The notes under the pieces are model-generated. The model searched no databases and was not told the DNA's origin. It was given only the letters and a program-made list of their open reading frames with translations. Below, one piece after another: positions 27,382-36,522 of a DNA stretch of 64,000 bases. A program made the translations under genes and the position numbers. Numbering within the stretch: position 1 is the stretch's first letter; the number at the start of each line of letters is the position of its first letter. Origin of the DNA: RHLJ01 sp965242845 (GTDB lineage: Bacteria > Bacteroidota > Rhodothermia > Balneolales > Balneolaceae); the NCBI GenBank assembly GCA_965242845.1, contig CBDETC010000002.1:310001-374000 (forward strand), given 5' to 3'.

Positions 27382-28704
27382 TTATGCTTTAAATACCTTA
27401 TTTCTATTGTACTCAGTTAAAACTGAGTAGACGTTTCTTGAATCAACAATACAACTACTCCAGCTCAACAATTCTTCGTAATTAACATCCGAATGATCAG
27501 TCACAATTAACACTGAATCATAAGACCCAACGTAATCTTTCTTCCATTCAATACTTTTAGTCCCTTTCCAATTCATATGCTCTCTGGTAGAAGGAATTAT
27601 AGGAATCCAAGGATCATAATAATCCACCTCTGCACCTAATTCTACTAACTTATCCATTATTGGAAATGATGGAGACTCTCTCATGTCATCTACGTTAGGT
27701 TTATATGCAATTCCTAGCACCAAAATCTTACTTCCTTTTACTGACTTTGACTGTTCATTCAAGGCAAGGATAAGTTTATTAATTACAAACTGCGGCATTG
27801 CGTTATTCACTTCCCCTGCTAGTTCAATAAATCTTGTATTTAATCCAAATTCTCTCGCCTTCCAGGTAAGATAAAATGGATCTATGGGAATACAATGTCC
27901 ACCAAGCCCGGGTCCTGGCGTAAATTTCATAAATCCAAATGGCTTTGTAGCTGCTGCTTCTATTACCTCATGAATATCAATTCCCATTGCATCCATCACC
28001 ACCTTCATTTCATTCACGAGTGCAATATTAACAGAACGAAAAATATTCTCCAGTAGTTTTGCAGACTCTGCAACCTTGGCTGAAGAAACGGGAATAACCT
28101 TATCGATTGCTTCACGATATAAAGCAACCGCTATTTCTCGAGCTTTTTTTGTAGAAGCTCCAACAAGTTTTGGAATACTTTGAGTATCAAAATCCGGATT
28201 TCCCGGATCCTCCCGCTCTGGGCTGTACGCTATGTAAAAATCTTCCCCCTCCACTAACCCTGATTCCTTTTGCAATATTCCAGTGAGGAGTTCATCCGAC
28301 GTTCCCGGCCAAGTTGTAGATTCTAATACTACAAGCTGATCTTTCTTTAAATACAAAGAAATACTTCTCGTTGTTTCTTCTACATAGGTCATATCCGGCT
28401 CGCGGAAATGATCTAAAGGAGTGGGGACACAGATAAGAATAGCATCGACTTTTGCTAATTCTTTAAAATCTGAGGTTACACTACAACGATCAGATTCTGA
28501 AAGAATAAACATCTCATTATCTGAAAAATGCTTTATATAGCTCTTCCCTGATTCGATTAACTTAATTTTATCTTCGTCAATATCAAATCCGTAAACAGGG
28601 AATCCTGAAGAATGGAAGGTTTTAAGTAATGGAAGACCTACATAACCTAATCCGATAATACCAACCGTATAATCTTTAGTTTTTATTCTTTCTCTAATAT
28701 GCAA
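27382..28704 (-). CDS. wbpA: WbpA-like UDP-N-acetylglucosamine 6-dehydrogenase
   Basis: A 440-residue nucleotide-sugar dehydrogenase with GLGYVGLPL at the NAD site, YSPEREDPGN and the catalytic Cys271 in GLGGHCIPIDP. The HCIPIDP form and the PEREDPG segment mark the WbpA/TviB-type enzymes that oxidise UDP-N-acetylhexosamines, as distinct from Ugd. It is the first step to UDP-GlcNAc3NAcA. The only plausible start is TTG at 28704; no in-frame ATG exists upstream or before the NAD motif. It is the first gene after the terminator at 28720-28758 and therefore should have its own promoter. Confidence 0.9.
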   Translation of the reverse strand: MHIRERIKTKDYTVGIIGLGYVGLPLLKTFHSSGFPVYGFDIDEDKIKLIESGKSYIKHFSDNEMFILSESDRCSVTSDFKELAKVDAILICVPTPLDHFREPDMTYVEETTRSISLYLKKDQLVVLESTTWPGTSDELLTGILQKESGLVEGEDFYIAYSPEREDPGNPDFDTQSIPKLVGASTKKAREIAVALYREAIDKVIPVSSAKVAESAKLLENIFRSVNIALVNEMKVVMDAMGIDIHEVIEAAATKPFGFMKFTPGPGLGGHCIPIDPFYLTWKAREFGLNTRFIELAGEVNNAMPQFVINKLILALNEQSKSVKGSKILVLGIAYKPNVDDMRESPSFPIMDKLVELGAEVDYYDPWIPIIPSTREHMNWKGTKSIEWKKDYVGSYDSVLIVTDHSDVNYEELLSWSSCIVDSRNVYSVLTEYNRNKVFKA

Positions 28705-28719
28705 AATTGGAGCTTTCTT

Positions 28720-28758
28720 AAAATAAAAATGGCACAGAAGGTATAAATTTCTGTGCCA
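28720..28758 (-). terminator. intrinsic terminator splitting the polysaccharide cluster
   Basis: Read on the minus strand, TGGCACAGAA pairs perfectly with TTCTGTGCCA over a nine-base loop, followed by TTTTTATTTT. It lies 24 bases after the phosphoglycosyl transferase stop and just before the wbpA start. It therefore ends the upstream transcription unit, at least in part. Confidence 0.88.
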
Positions 28759-28782
28759 AATTAAGATATAATTCTTTGATGA

Positions 28783-29481
28783 TTATCTAGCGCCTCTGCC
28801 TATTAACACATTTTTAGCAATTACGAATAATAATTTAATATCCAGCATAAACGAAGCTGAATTTACATAAAGCACATCCATTTTCATCCAATTCTTGAAA
28901 TCTGTTTCTTTTCTAAAGTAGGCTTGCCAAATACACCCAAGACCGGGTTTCATTTTAAAGCGATTTAATTCCTCTTCAGAATATACATCCAGTGGAGTTG
29001 ATAATGGACGTGGCCCAATGAGAGTCATATTACCTTTCAAAATATTAAATAATTGAGGTAACTCGTCAATACTGGTTTTTCTAAGGAATTTCCCAATTTT
29101 TGTGACTCTGGGATCATTATCAGTTTTAAAGAGCTTTCCTCCTTTCATTTCATTCAGGTGGCTAAATTTATGCTGAAGCGAATGAGCTCCATCAACCATC
29201 GTTCTGAATTTATAAATAGAAAAGGGCATTCCAGAATGACCATATCGGGTATGTTTAAACAAAACCGGCCCCTTTGAAGTAATTTTAATAGCTATAGCAA
29301 CCGTTAAGAGAAATGGAGATAAAGAAATTACGGCACATAAAGCTAGAAAATATTCCGAAAAGTACTTGATTTTTATATAGTTAGTTTCTTTAGGAGCTAT
29401 ATAAAATACTGCCTTTCTCTCTTTTTTTAACCCCGATACTGTCAAGTCTTCTATCTGGAAATTTTGTAGCAACTCTTCCAT
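28783..29481 (-). CDS. polyprenyl-phosphate sugar-1-phosphate transferase (initiating enzyme)
   Basis: A 232-residue monotopic phosphoglycosyl transferase of the WcaJ/PglC type (PF02397). A membrane segment at about 42-66 is followed by KFRTMV, the TSIDELPQ catalytic Asp-Glu pair, the LIGPRPL motif and KPGLGCIWQ. It transfers a sugar phosphate from a UDP-sugar to undecaprenyl phosphate and so starts the repeat unit. It lacks the extra N-terminal helices of the long WbaP form. As the last gene before the terminator it closes the unit that begins near 46233. Confidence 0.93.
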   Translation of the reverse strand: MEELLQNFQIEDLTVSGLKKERKAVFYIAPKETNYIKIKYFSEYFLALCAVISLSPFLLTVAIAIKITSKGPVLFKHTRYGHSGMPFSIYKFRTMVDGAHSLQHKFSHLNEMKGGKLFKTDNDPRVTKIGKFLRKTSIDELPQLFNILKGNMTLIGPRPLSTPLDVYSEEELNRFKMKPGLGCIWQAYFRKETDFKNWMKMDVLYVNSASFMLDIKLLFVIAKNVLIGRGAR

Positions 29482-29573
29482 ATAAACACTTATTTAAAAT
29501 TGATCGATGAAACTAATGTTAATTAGCTAGATTATCAATATTTCTTAGGAATGATATTATTTCTTATAAATAT

Positions 29574-30650
29574 TTAATATTCCATTAATACATCTTTATA
29601 TAGGTGGATCATTTTATCAACCGAGTTATGCCAATCATAATACTCCAACACCCTTTCTCTCCCTGAATTACCTAATTTTTTTCTTATTTTCTCATTCAAG
29701 TAAAGTTCTTCCAATGCAGCAGCAGCAGCATTAATATTCTCTTTTGGAACAATTATCCCCGTTTTCGACTCCTCTACTACTTCTGGGAGTCCTCCCGCAT
29801 TAGATACCAAAACTGGAACTTCCATTGCAGACGCTTCTAAAATAGCAACACCAAAACTTTCAGAATCTAGTCTACTCAAGGCTGCAAAAACATCAAACTT
29901 TTGTATCCATAAATGCACTTTTCTGTGAGGTACCCTTCCAATAAACTCACAATCAGATTCAACTCCTAAACTTATAGCTAGTTTTTGTAGCTTTTTCTTT
30001 TTAGACCCATCCCCAACTATGTATAGCTTTATATTCTTTTCAGGGTAACGTTTACGAAACTTCGCAAATGAGGCAATGAGAATATCAATGCCATATTTGT
30101 CTTCAAGCCACTTCACTGTTCCAATAATAAACTCTTCTTTTTTTTTATCAGGACTGGACGTTTTTATAGGTTTGAATTGCTTCGTATCAATACCAAATGG
30201 TGTAATGACAATTTCACGATCAATATATTTTTTTATTTGCTTTGCCATTATTAGACTTGTAGAGCATATAGCTGCTGCTTCTTTTAAGTTTTTTTCAACA
30301 ATTGACCGAAAAATATTTTTGTTGGTATCATCATAAATATCACTACCTAACACTGAAATAATGTGTGGTTTAAAACCAGTCATTCTGCCCAAAAAACTGT
30401 GACCAAGAGCGTAAAAGGAATGTATAATATCTGGTTGAATTCTCGCTATCTCTTTTCTTAGAAAAGGGATATTTAGAATGTATCCATAAGGGTTCCTGAA
30501 AGGAAGTTTTCTAAGCCGCACTTCTGAATTAAGACTTTCAATCGGATCATGCATGGTAAATAAGTCAACAATAACTCCTCTTCTTGAAAGTGAGTTTGCC
30601 CATCTGATAATATGAATGGAGGCTTGAGATCCAATGAGAGCAACATGCAT
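29574..30650 (-). CDS. glycosyltransferase family 4 protein
   Basis: A 358-residue GT-B glycosyltransferase. The N-terminal domain begins MHVALIGSQASIHI, and the C-terminal group-1 domain has ESFGVAILEASAMEVPVLVSNAGGLPEVV, the usual donor-binding E-x7-E motif. It probably adds one sugar to the lipid-linked repeat on the cytoplasmic side. Donor and linkage cannot be read from sequence. A 92-base AT-rich gap to the phosphoglycosyl transferase shows no hairpin or promoter match. Confidence 0.9.
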   Translation of the reverse strand: MHVALIGSQASIHIIRWANSLSRRGVIVDLFTMHDPIESLNSEVRLRKLPFRNPYGYILNIPFLRKEIARIQPDIIHSFYALGHSFLGRMTGFKPHIISVLGSDIYDDTNKNIFRSIVEKNLKEAAAICSTSLIMAKQIKKYIDREIVITPFGIDTKQFKPIKTSSPDKKKEEFIIGTVKWLEDKYGIDILIASFAKFRKRYPEKNIKLYIVGDGSKKKKLQKLAISLGVESDCEFIGRVPHRKVHLWIQKFDVFAALSRLDSESFGVAILEASAMEVPVLVSNAGGLPEVVEESKTGIIVPKENINAAAAALEELYLNEKIRKKLGNSGRERVLEYYDWHNSVDKMIHLYKDVLMEY

Positions 30651-30654
30651 TAAA

Positions 30655-31944
30655 TCACCTTATTATAAATTTTTTGAATAATGTAATCGGATACAGAAAT
30701 GATAGAAAGAGTTCCCTTGATAAATCCTTTGTTTCTTTAAAAAAACTAAAGAAAAGCATACCTCCAAGAAACCAACTTAAGATAAATGCAAATGATGAAC
30801 CGATAATCCCTACTTTATCAATCAATATTATGTTTAATACAACCGACAGTAAAGTTGTTAAAAACATTGACATAAGATACAAAAGTGTTTGATTTTTAAT
30901 GACTAGCCAAGCCTTTATACCATCATTCAAAAAAATGAACGGTAGCCCAAAAATAAGTATTTGAAATACCTTCCCTCCTCCTTGGTATAGCTCTCCAAAA
31001 ACTATTTGTACTAGAAAATCAGAAAAAGGAGCAAACAGTATTACCAAACAGATTGAAATGCTTGTTGTATAACCAAACATTTTTTTTGCTAAAAAATAAT
31101 ATCTTTCATTTTCTTCTGTAGCTGTTAGAACTGAAATAAATGAAAGTGATATAGCAGATGAGATGAATGTCCAAATACTTACCATCTTCATTGAAGCTGA
31201 ATAGATACCTAATGAGCTTAGATCAAGCATAGATTCTATAATAAATCTATCAATAAGTAAAGAACAGGTAAATATCAGTTTTGCAAGAATCATGAACCCA
31301 CCTGTTTTTATTATTCTTTTCTGGATGGAAGTAAACGAACTAAAGAAAACAGGTTTTATGTGTTTTCTGAACACAATTAAAAAACCAATACCTGCACAAA
31401 AAAGCTGCAAAGCATAAGTCACTGCAAACCAAATAATATTGGATGAATTTATAATCAGAATTACATTGACAAACATATACAGTATTTGAGCTATAAGCTG
31501 AACTCTGACTGTATATTTAACCTGTAGACGAGAATGAAACCAAAGTTCAAAGGCCTCAAATGAACGAAACAAAATCCCCAGGCCGCATATTAAGGCGATG
31601 AACTTAATTAACATCGGTATTTCAAAAGCAAATAAGACTAATGCTAGAATACCATAAAGCAATAAATTCCCAACAAGCATTAGCTGGAAAGCAGCAGATG
31701 AAACAAGCCCGTCATCTAATTCTAGTTGCTTAATCTTTTTTATCACAACTTCTTTCAGTCCTTGGGACCAAAAAAGCATCATTAACTCAGCTATGGCAAT
31801 ACCATAAACAAGTTTACCATATACTTCTGGACCAAGATAACGAGCAATCCATGCGGTAATAAAAAAGGCGAGAATTAAACGTATAACTCTATAGCCAAAT
31901 ATCCAGGTTATATTTTTAAGAACTGCATCTTTTAGGCGCTTCAA
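30655..31944 (-). CDS. wzx: Wzx-type polysaccharide flippase (first of two)
   Basis: A 429-residue membrane protein with about 12 helices, of the MOP/polysaccharide biosynthesis family. The N-terminal KNITWIFGYRVIRLILAFFITAWIARYLGPEVYG is the characteristic opening. It would flip the lipid-linked repeat to the periplasmic face. The start is TTG at 31944: a stop codon lies upstream and no ATG falls before the conserved segment. It ends four bases before the glycosyltransferase start. The window holds a second, different flippase at 38724-40004. Confidence 0.9.
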   Translation of the reverse strand: MKRLKDAVLKNITWIFGYRVIRLILAFFITAWIARYLGPEVYGKLVYGIAIAELMMLFWSQGLKEVVIKKIKQLELDDGLVSSAAFQLMLVGNLLLYGILALVLFAFEIPMLIKFIALICGLGILFRSFEAFELWFHSRLQVKYTVRVQLIAQILYMFVNVILIINSSNIIWFAVTYALQLFCAGIGFLIVFRKHIKPVFFSSFTSIQKRIIKTGGFMILAKLIFTCSLLIDRFIIESMLDLSSLGIYSASMKMVSIWTFISSAISLSFISVLTATEENERYYFLAKKMFGYTTSISICLVILFAPFSDFLVQIVFGELYQGGGKVFQILIFGLPFIFLNDGIKAWLVIKNQTLLYLMSMFLTTLLSVVLNIILIDKVGIIGSSFAFILSWFLGGMLFFSFFKETKDLSRELFLSFLYPITLFKKFIIR

Positions 31945-31971
31945 ACTTATCCGCTTTATTTTTTGACCAAA

Positions 31972-33276
31972 CTACCAGTTTATTCCTTCCAGATTAGAGA
32001 ATTTTTTGGAATGTTGGTTACGCGTCAATTCAATAAAGTATTTGTCTTCATACTTACCGGGAAGATCGATGTATCTTGAATCTTTGTGTGAAATAATAAC
32101 AACCTCGGCTGACTCAATTACCTTATCCATATCAGATTTTAAGAGTTGACCAATATGGGGTAAATGTTCATCAATGTAAGTCTTATTGATACCTAAAAGA
32201 TTGGTATATGCAATGTTCCTATCGTAAATAGAAATGTTCATTCCCTTTCCAAGTAAACCTTCAGCTACATCAACATATGGACTATACCTCAAGTCATCAG
32301 TACCCTCTTTAAAAGAAAGACCTAGTATGGCAACATTCTTTACTTTTAAAGACACTATCTTTTGAATTGCCTTCCTTTTTAAAGACTCATTGGTACCCGG
32401 TACAGAAGTAAGCATTGGTATTTCTACGAACTCTTTTTTACCCAGATATATTAATCCACTCAAGTCTTTTGGTAAGCATGATCCCCCATAGGCAAATCCT
32501 GGTTTTGTATAAGCCTTACCTAGATTTAGCTTACCGTCTTTAGCAAAGAGATTCATCACATCATGAGAATCCACTCCTAATTCTTTACAAATACCTCCCA
32601 CTTCATTTGCAAACGATATTTTGACAGCGTGCCACGAATTATTAACAAACTTTATAATTTCGGCTACATTGACATGTACTTCCTCAACCGGCGCTTCCAG
32701 ATCTATATAGATATCTCTTGCCATTTTCGAAGCCTCTCCTGATTCCGAGCCTATAACAGTAACAGGGGGCTCGAAATAATCCGCTACCGCAGTCCCTTCT
32801 CTTAAAAACTCAGGATTCGATATAACTGCAAAATCTTCCCCAATGCGTTTCCCTGATTTGCTGGCAATTATTTCCTCCACAATTGCACAAGTTCCTGGAG
32901 GAACTGTACTCCTAACGGCTACTACATGAAATTCTTCTTTATTCAGCAGTACCTCCCCAATCTGGGTTGCAACATTTTTAACATAATCTAAATCCATAAT
33001 CCCTGTGGCAGCTACAGGAGTTCCAACACAAATGAAGCTAAAACTGGAATTTTTTACTGCCTCTTCAACTGATGTTGTTGCTCGGATTAATCCTTCATCG
33101 TTTCCCTTTTTGATAAGTTCGTCAATCCCCTCTTCTATGATTGTTGCTTTGCCCTGATTAATAAGACTGACTTTATGCTCTGAAACATCAACCCCTATGA
33201 CTTGATGTCCCATTTTTGACAAGCATCCCAAACTTACACATCCTACGTAGCCAAGTCCAAAAACTGAAATCTTCAT
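31972..33276 (-). CDS. algD: AlgD-like GDP-mannose 6-dehydrogenase
   Basis: A 434-residue nucleotide-sugar dehydrogenase that aligns along its full length with AlgD: FGLGYVG..., GVDVSEHKV, ICVGTP, NPEFLREGTAVADY.EPP, FAYGGSCLPKD (catalytic Cys267), LSFKEGTDDLR and an EGINW ending. AlgD makes GDP-mannuronate, the alginate precursor. No alg8/alg44 or epimerase genes are visible, so the uronate is likely one residue of a heteropolymer. UDP-glucose as substrate cannot be fully excluded without biochemistry. It sits among glycosyltransferase genes. Confidence 0.85.
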   Translation of the reverse strand: MKISVFGLGYVGCVSLGCLSKMGHQVIGVDVSEHKVSLINQGKATIIEEGIDELIKKGNDEGLIRATTSVEEAVKNSSFSFICVGTPVAATGIMDLDYVKNVATQIGEVLLNKEEFHVVAVRSTVPPGTCAIVEEIIASKSGKRIGEDFAVISNPEFLREGTAVADYFEPPVTVIGSESGEASKMARDIYIDLEAPVEEVHVNVAEIIKFVNNSWHAVKISFANEVGGICKELGVDSHDVMNLFAKDGKLNLGKAYTKPGFAYGGSCLPKDLSGLIYLGKKEFVEIPMLTSVPGTNESLKRKAIQKIVSLKVKNVAILGLSFKEGTDDLRYSPYVDVAEGLLGKGMNISIYDRNIAYTNLLGINKTYIDEHLPHIGQLLKSDMDKVIESAEVVIISHKDSRYIDLPGKYEDKYFIELTRNQHSKKFSNLEGINW

Positions 33277-33279
33277 TAT

Positions 33280-34296
33280 CTATTTGCTCAAGTATTTTTT
33301 TACTAATTCATACATCATATAAGTAACATCCACCCATTTCTCTTGAAGGTTATTTCTGTACTCCTCTTGTGAAAAATCAAAGCTTATAGTTCCTCGTAAA
33401 GAATCAGATAGATCAGCGGGTGAAACTACAAAAAACCTACCTTCTTTTTGAATAAATCTATTCGCTGCCATGTCTCTGAAACCCACATAAAAACTTGGAA
33501 CGCCAAGCATTGCTCCTTCCCTGGCCATACTATCTCCAGAAGATACAATTGCCTTAGAATAATACATCAATGAATGAATATCCGGAACCGGTTCTTCAAG
33601 AATAGTCCAGTCTTTAGGATAATGATTTTTGTGCGTCTTATTTTCAAGTGATAGAATCACTTTAACACCTTTTGGGAATCTATCTGAAACACTTGCAATT
33701 GTAGCCGAATCTTGCCCCATATAATTTAAAGTTCCGTTATCTACTTCCCTTACAAAAATATAACCCTTCTTTTCAAGTTCGTATTCCTTTAAAATATGTG
33801 GCTTAGGATTAAAATAACTTGGCGAAAGATACGCCCACTCTTTTAAAGCCCTATATGTCTTGACTGAGGTACCACTGAAATCAGTAATCTCAGGGTAGTA
33901 AACTTCAGAACTTGTTTTCTGTTCAAGCCAAAGATTTATTCTCCTTTCTGGATCATCGTAGAATTGAAGATTAGGAATCCCTCTTAGTTTACAACCTAGC
34001 CCGGTAACAAAAGCATCGACACCAAGCATAAGTTTGATATTTTTTTTATTTAGAAGTGAATAACCTTTAAAGAATTTTAAAATATTAGCATCGAAAATTA
34101 TCGAAGCTTTTGTCCCCTTATGCGACCCTATATCGTATGAAGGAATTCCTTCAAATTCTGTCATTATAATTTTGGGTAATTTACCTCTTTTTATGTAGGA
34201 TATTATCACTTCAAACCCATCATTTTTTAACTTGAGTATTACCGGCTTAAAAAAATTTACATGAGCTACATGTTTTATATCAAAAAGAACAGTCAT
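33280..34296 (-). CDS. DUF354 family GT-B-like protein
   Basis: A 338-residue protein whose opening (VLFDIKHVAHVNFFKPVILKLKNDGFEV) and SSGDSMAREGAMLGVPSFYVGF near residue 270 match DUF354 (PF04007), a group of GT-B fold proteins often found in polysaccharide loci. A role as glycosyltransferase is probable but not shown for most members. It overlaps the neighbouring glycosyltransferase gene by four bases and precedes the AlgD-like gene by three, so it is tightly part of the operon. Confidence 0.82.
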   Translation of the reverse strand: MTVLFDIKHVAHVNFFKPVILKLKNDGFEVIISYIKRGKLPKIIMTEFEGIPSYDIGSHKGTKASIIFDANILKFFKGYSLLNKKNIKLMLGVDAFVTGLGCKLRGIPNLQFYDDPERRINLWLEQKTSSEVYYPEITDFSGTSVKTYRALKEWAYLSPSYFNPKPHILKEYELEKKGYIFVREVDNGTLNYMGQDSATIASVSDRFPKGVKVILSLENKTHKNHYPKDWTILEEPVPDIHSLMYYSKAIVSSGDSMAREGAMLGVPSFYVGFRDMAANRFIQKEGRFFVVSPADLSDSLRGTISFDFSQEEYRNNLQEKWVDVTYMMYELVKKYLSK

Positions 34297-35216
34297 AGTA
34301 ACTGTGTATAGATAGTATAAATTTCGTCCGCAATTCTATTATTGTCGTAATAAAATACTTGTTCATTATTTTTAATTCTCTCTCTTTTCAGCAATATCTC
34401 CGAAAGTGCCTTAGATAATTGATCCTCATCTTCATCACAAACGATTGTATTGTCGGAACCATGTAGAATTCTGCTTACTTCACCCACATTTGTAGCAACT
34501 ACAGGCAATCTAAAGTATAACGCTTCTTTTATTACCTGAGGAGAGCCCTCCATTCGGCTAGTTAGGAGAAGAGCATCAGAAGCACACATTAGAAGATTTA
34601 CCTCTTCTCTGGAATACCCAGATAATTCAACTAAAGAAAGATCTGAAAATGATTCTGCTTGCGAGTTTATAACTGCTTTTGCTAACTCAGGATTCTTTTC
34701 AGGCCGGTTAAAACTAGAGGCAAATAAAACTTTATATGAAGATTGATCCCAACCAAGCTTTTCCCTAGCAAAAGACTTTGAATACGCTTTTTCATTTAAA
34801 TTAATACCACAAGGAATTACTGAACGATTTAATGAAAATACTTTATTACTTAAACTTTTAGTAACAAAAATTGAGTGTTGCGACAACAAAATTGCAATCT
34901 GAGAGAATATCCTGTGCAGAATATTGTTTATGTCACTTCCATGTAAAGTAATAACCCTTTTTTTAGAAAAAGTTAAACAGGAAACCAGCCCAGATAAACC
35001 ATAATGAGAATGTATTATATTTATTTCATTACCTTTACTTCTTAAGAATTTTTTTAAACGAAAACTTTCCTTTAAATAACCCCTTAGTCCAGATTTATTT
35101 ACGAAAAAAAACTCAAACTCAATTTTAGAATATTTTTTCTTAATAGTATTTACTTGTTCTTCGATAAATGGATGAAGTCTTCCAGCTTTACCATTTGCGA
35201 CAATAAGTACTTTCAT
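34293..35216 (-). CDS. glycosyltransferase family 4 protein, short
   Basis: A 307-residue GT-B glycosyltransferase, shorter than the usual 360-400. The N-terminal MKVLIVANGKAGRLHPFIEEQ and the C-terminal TSRMEGSPQVIKEALYFRLPVVATNVGEV are group-1 features. IIHSHYGLSG and ITLHGSDIN lie in the acceptor domain. It is complete at both ends by this evidence. The acceptor and donor are unknown. Gene order and overlap place it in the repeat-unit assembly operon. Confidence 0.88.
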   Translation of the reverse strand: MKVLIVANGKAGRLHPFIEEQVNTIKKKYSKIEFEFFFVNKSGLRGYLKESFRLKKFLRSKGNEINIIHSHYGLSGLVSCLTFSKKRVITLHGSDINNILHRIFSQIAILLSQHSIFVTKSLSNKVFSLNRSVIPCGINLNEKAYSKSFAREKLGWDQSSYKVLFASSFNRPEKNPELAKAVINSQAESFSDLSLVELSGYSREEVNLLMCASDALLLTSRMEGSPQVIKEALYFRLPVVATNVGEVSRILHGSDNTIVCDEDEDQLSKALSEILLKRERIKNNEQVFYYDNNRIADEIYTIYTQLL

Positions 35217-35226
35217 CTTGTAAATA

Positions 35227-36522
35227 TTATAGATCTTTAGAGAGATATTTTTGATCTCCTGAATATTGGGAATTCTTCATATATCCTAACAGTGCCCCAA
35301 TTAATCCAAAAAGAAGTGAATTGTAACTTATTACATGCAAACCTCCAGTATATGTAACTGATAGTTTGAAAATGATTAGCATCATTAATGTTGAATACAA
35401 AAGTTTATCTTTGTCTTCAGTCAAATAATAGTTTCTTGATTTATAACATTGAAAGAAGGTATTAAATAAAAAGCCAAAATAGATTACGAATCCGAATATG
35501 CCCATACCATATAACACTCTGGCGTAGTCGGTATGTAAAGGTCTTCTCACTCCAGCGCCAGGTACCAATCCATAATCAGCATACATATCTTTACCTAAAA
35601 GACTATGTATTGGCTCTTCAAAAGACATTACAAGATCAAAAGCAACAGGGATTTCCCTAGTTCTTGCTTCTTGTTCGATTACTTCTGTAGAAAGTCCTCT
35701 ATTTCTGGACTCAAATCTGGTAATGATATCACCAATAAAAAATGAAACCGAAATTCCACCGAATAATACTAACAATATTAAATATTTAAGCCCGGTACTT
35801 TTATTTCTATAGAAAAAAAGAAACACTAAATAGCCGATGATCATTACCAAAATTGCTGTTCTTCTGCCCGAAGCAAATACAAACACTAGTGAAATAGAAC
35901 ATAAAAGAAGGAACAACCACTTTTTAGTATTATTTTTATTGTAGAAAAAATATAGTGGTAAGAGAACAAAAACTAATGAGATCTGTAAAAGAAAATCACC
36001 TACAATATCTCCTGTATTGATAAGATCAACACCAGATCTATTCCTATAAAGATTCCCCAAGTCAAAAATATTTGCTGCAAAAGTATATAATATATATATG
36101 AATAATATGATTGGGAATTTATCTACAATTTGTTTTACTGAAATACCTTTACTTCTAAATAAATCATACATTAAAACCATGTAGATGACATAAGAAATTA
36201 CTCTAAGGTGTACTCTTATTGTTTTCCCTAAATCATCTGAAAGAGGAATTATTAAAGTAGTATAAAAAACGAAAAGAACTGGAAAAACAGATACAATGTA
36301 TATGCTAAAACCTCTTTTATATAAATAGTAGATAAATATTAAATATGTAATTGAAGCCCGTATTATTGCTGTTTCACCGACTGACTCATCCAAATATCCA
36401 ACAACATCAAAAAAGACATTGAACACAATTAAATAAATTAAAACTTGCTCCTTCTTGATGCTTACCAACGATAAAAAAGCCAAAATGGATGAAAATAAAA
36501 GTGAATAGATTACGAAGGTCAC
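35227..36522 (-). CDS. wzy: Wzy-like O-antigen/polysaccharide polymerase
   Basis: A 431-residue polytopic protein with about ten or more helices and a large extracytoplasmic loop (about 265-330), as in O-antigen ligase/polymerase family proteins. ASGRRTAILV in the middle is a typical segment before that loop. It would polymerise repeat units at the periplasmic face. The start is GTG at 36522, within a GTGA overlap with the previous gene. Wzy proteins vary widely, and a ligase of the WaaL type is the main alternative. The DNA here is strikingly AT-rich. Confidence 0.8.
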   Translation of the reverse strand: MTFVIYSLLFSSILAFLSLVSIKKEQVLIYLIVFNVFFDVVGYLDESVGETAIIRASITYLIFIYYLYKRGFSIYIVSVFPVLFVFYTTLIIPLSDDLGKTIRVHLRVISYVIYMVLMYDLFRSKGISVKQIVDKFPIILFIYILYTFAANIFDLGNLYRNRSGVDLINTGDIVGDFLLQISLVFVLLPLYFFYNKNNTKKWLFLLLCSISLVFVFASGRRTAILVMIIGYLVFLFFYRNKSTGLKYLILLVLFGGISVSFFIGDIITRFESRNRGLSTEVIEQEARTREIPVAFDLVMSFEEPIHSLLGKDMYADYGLVPGAGVRRPLHTDYARVLYGMGIFGFVIYFGFLFNTFFQCYKSRNYYLTEDKDKLLYSTLMMLIIFKLSVTYTGGLHVISYNSLLFGLIGALLGYMKNSQYSGDQKYLSKDL

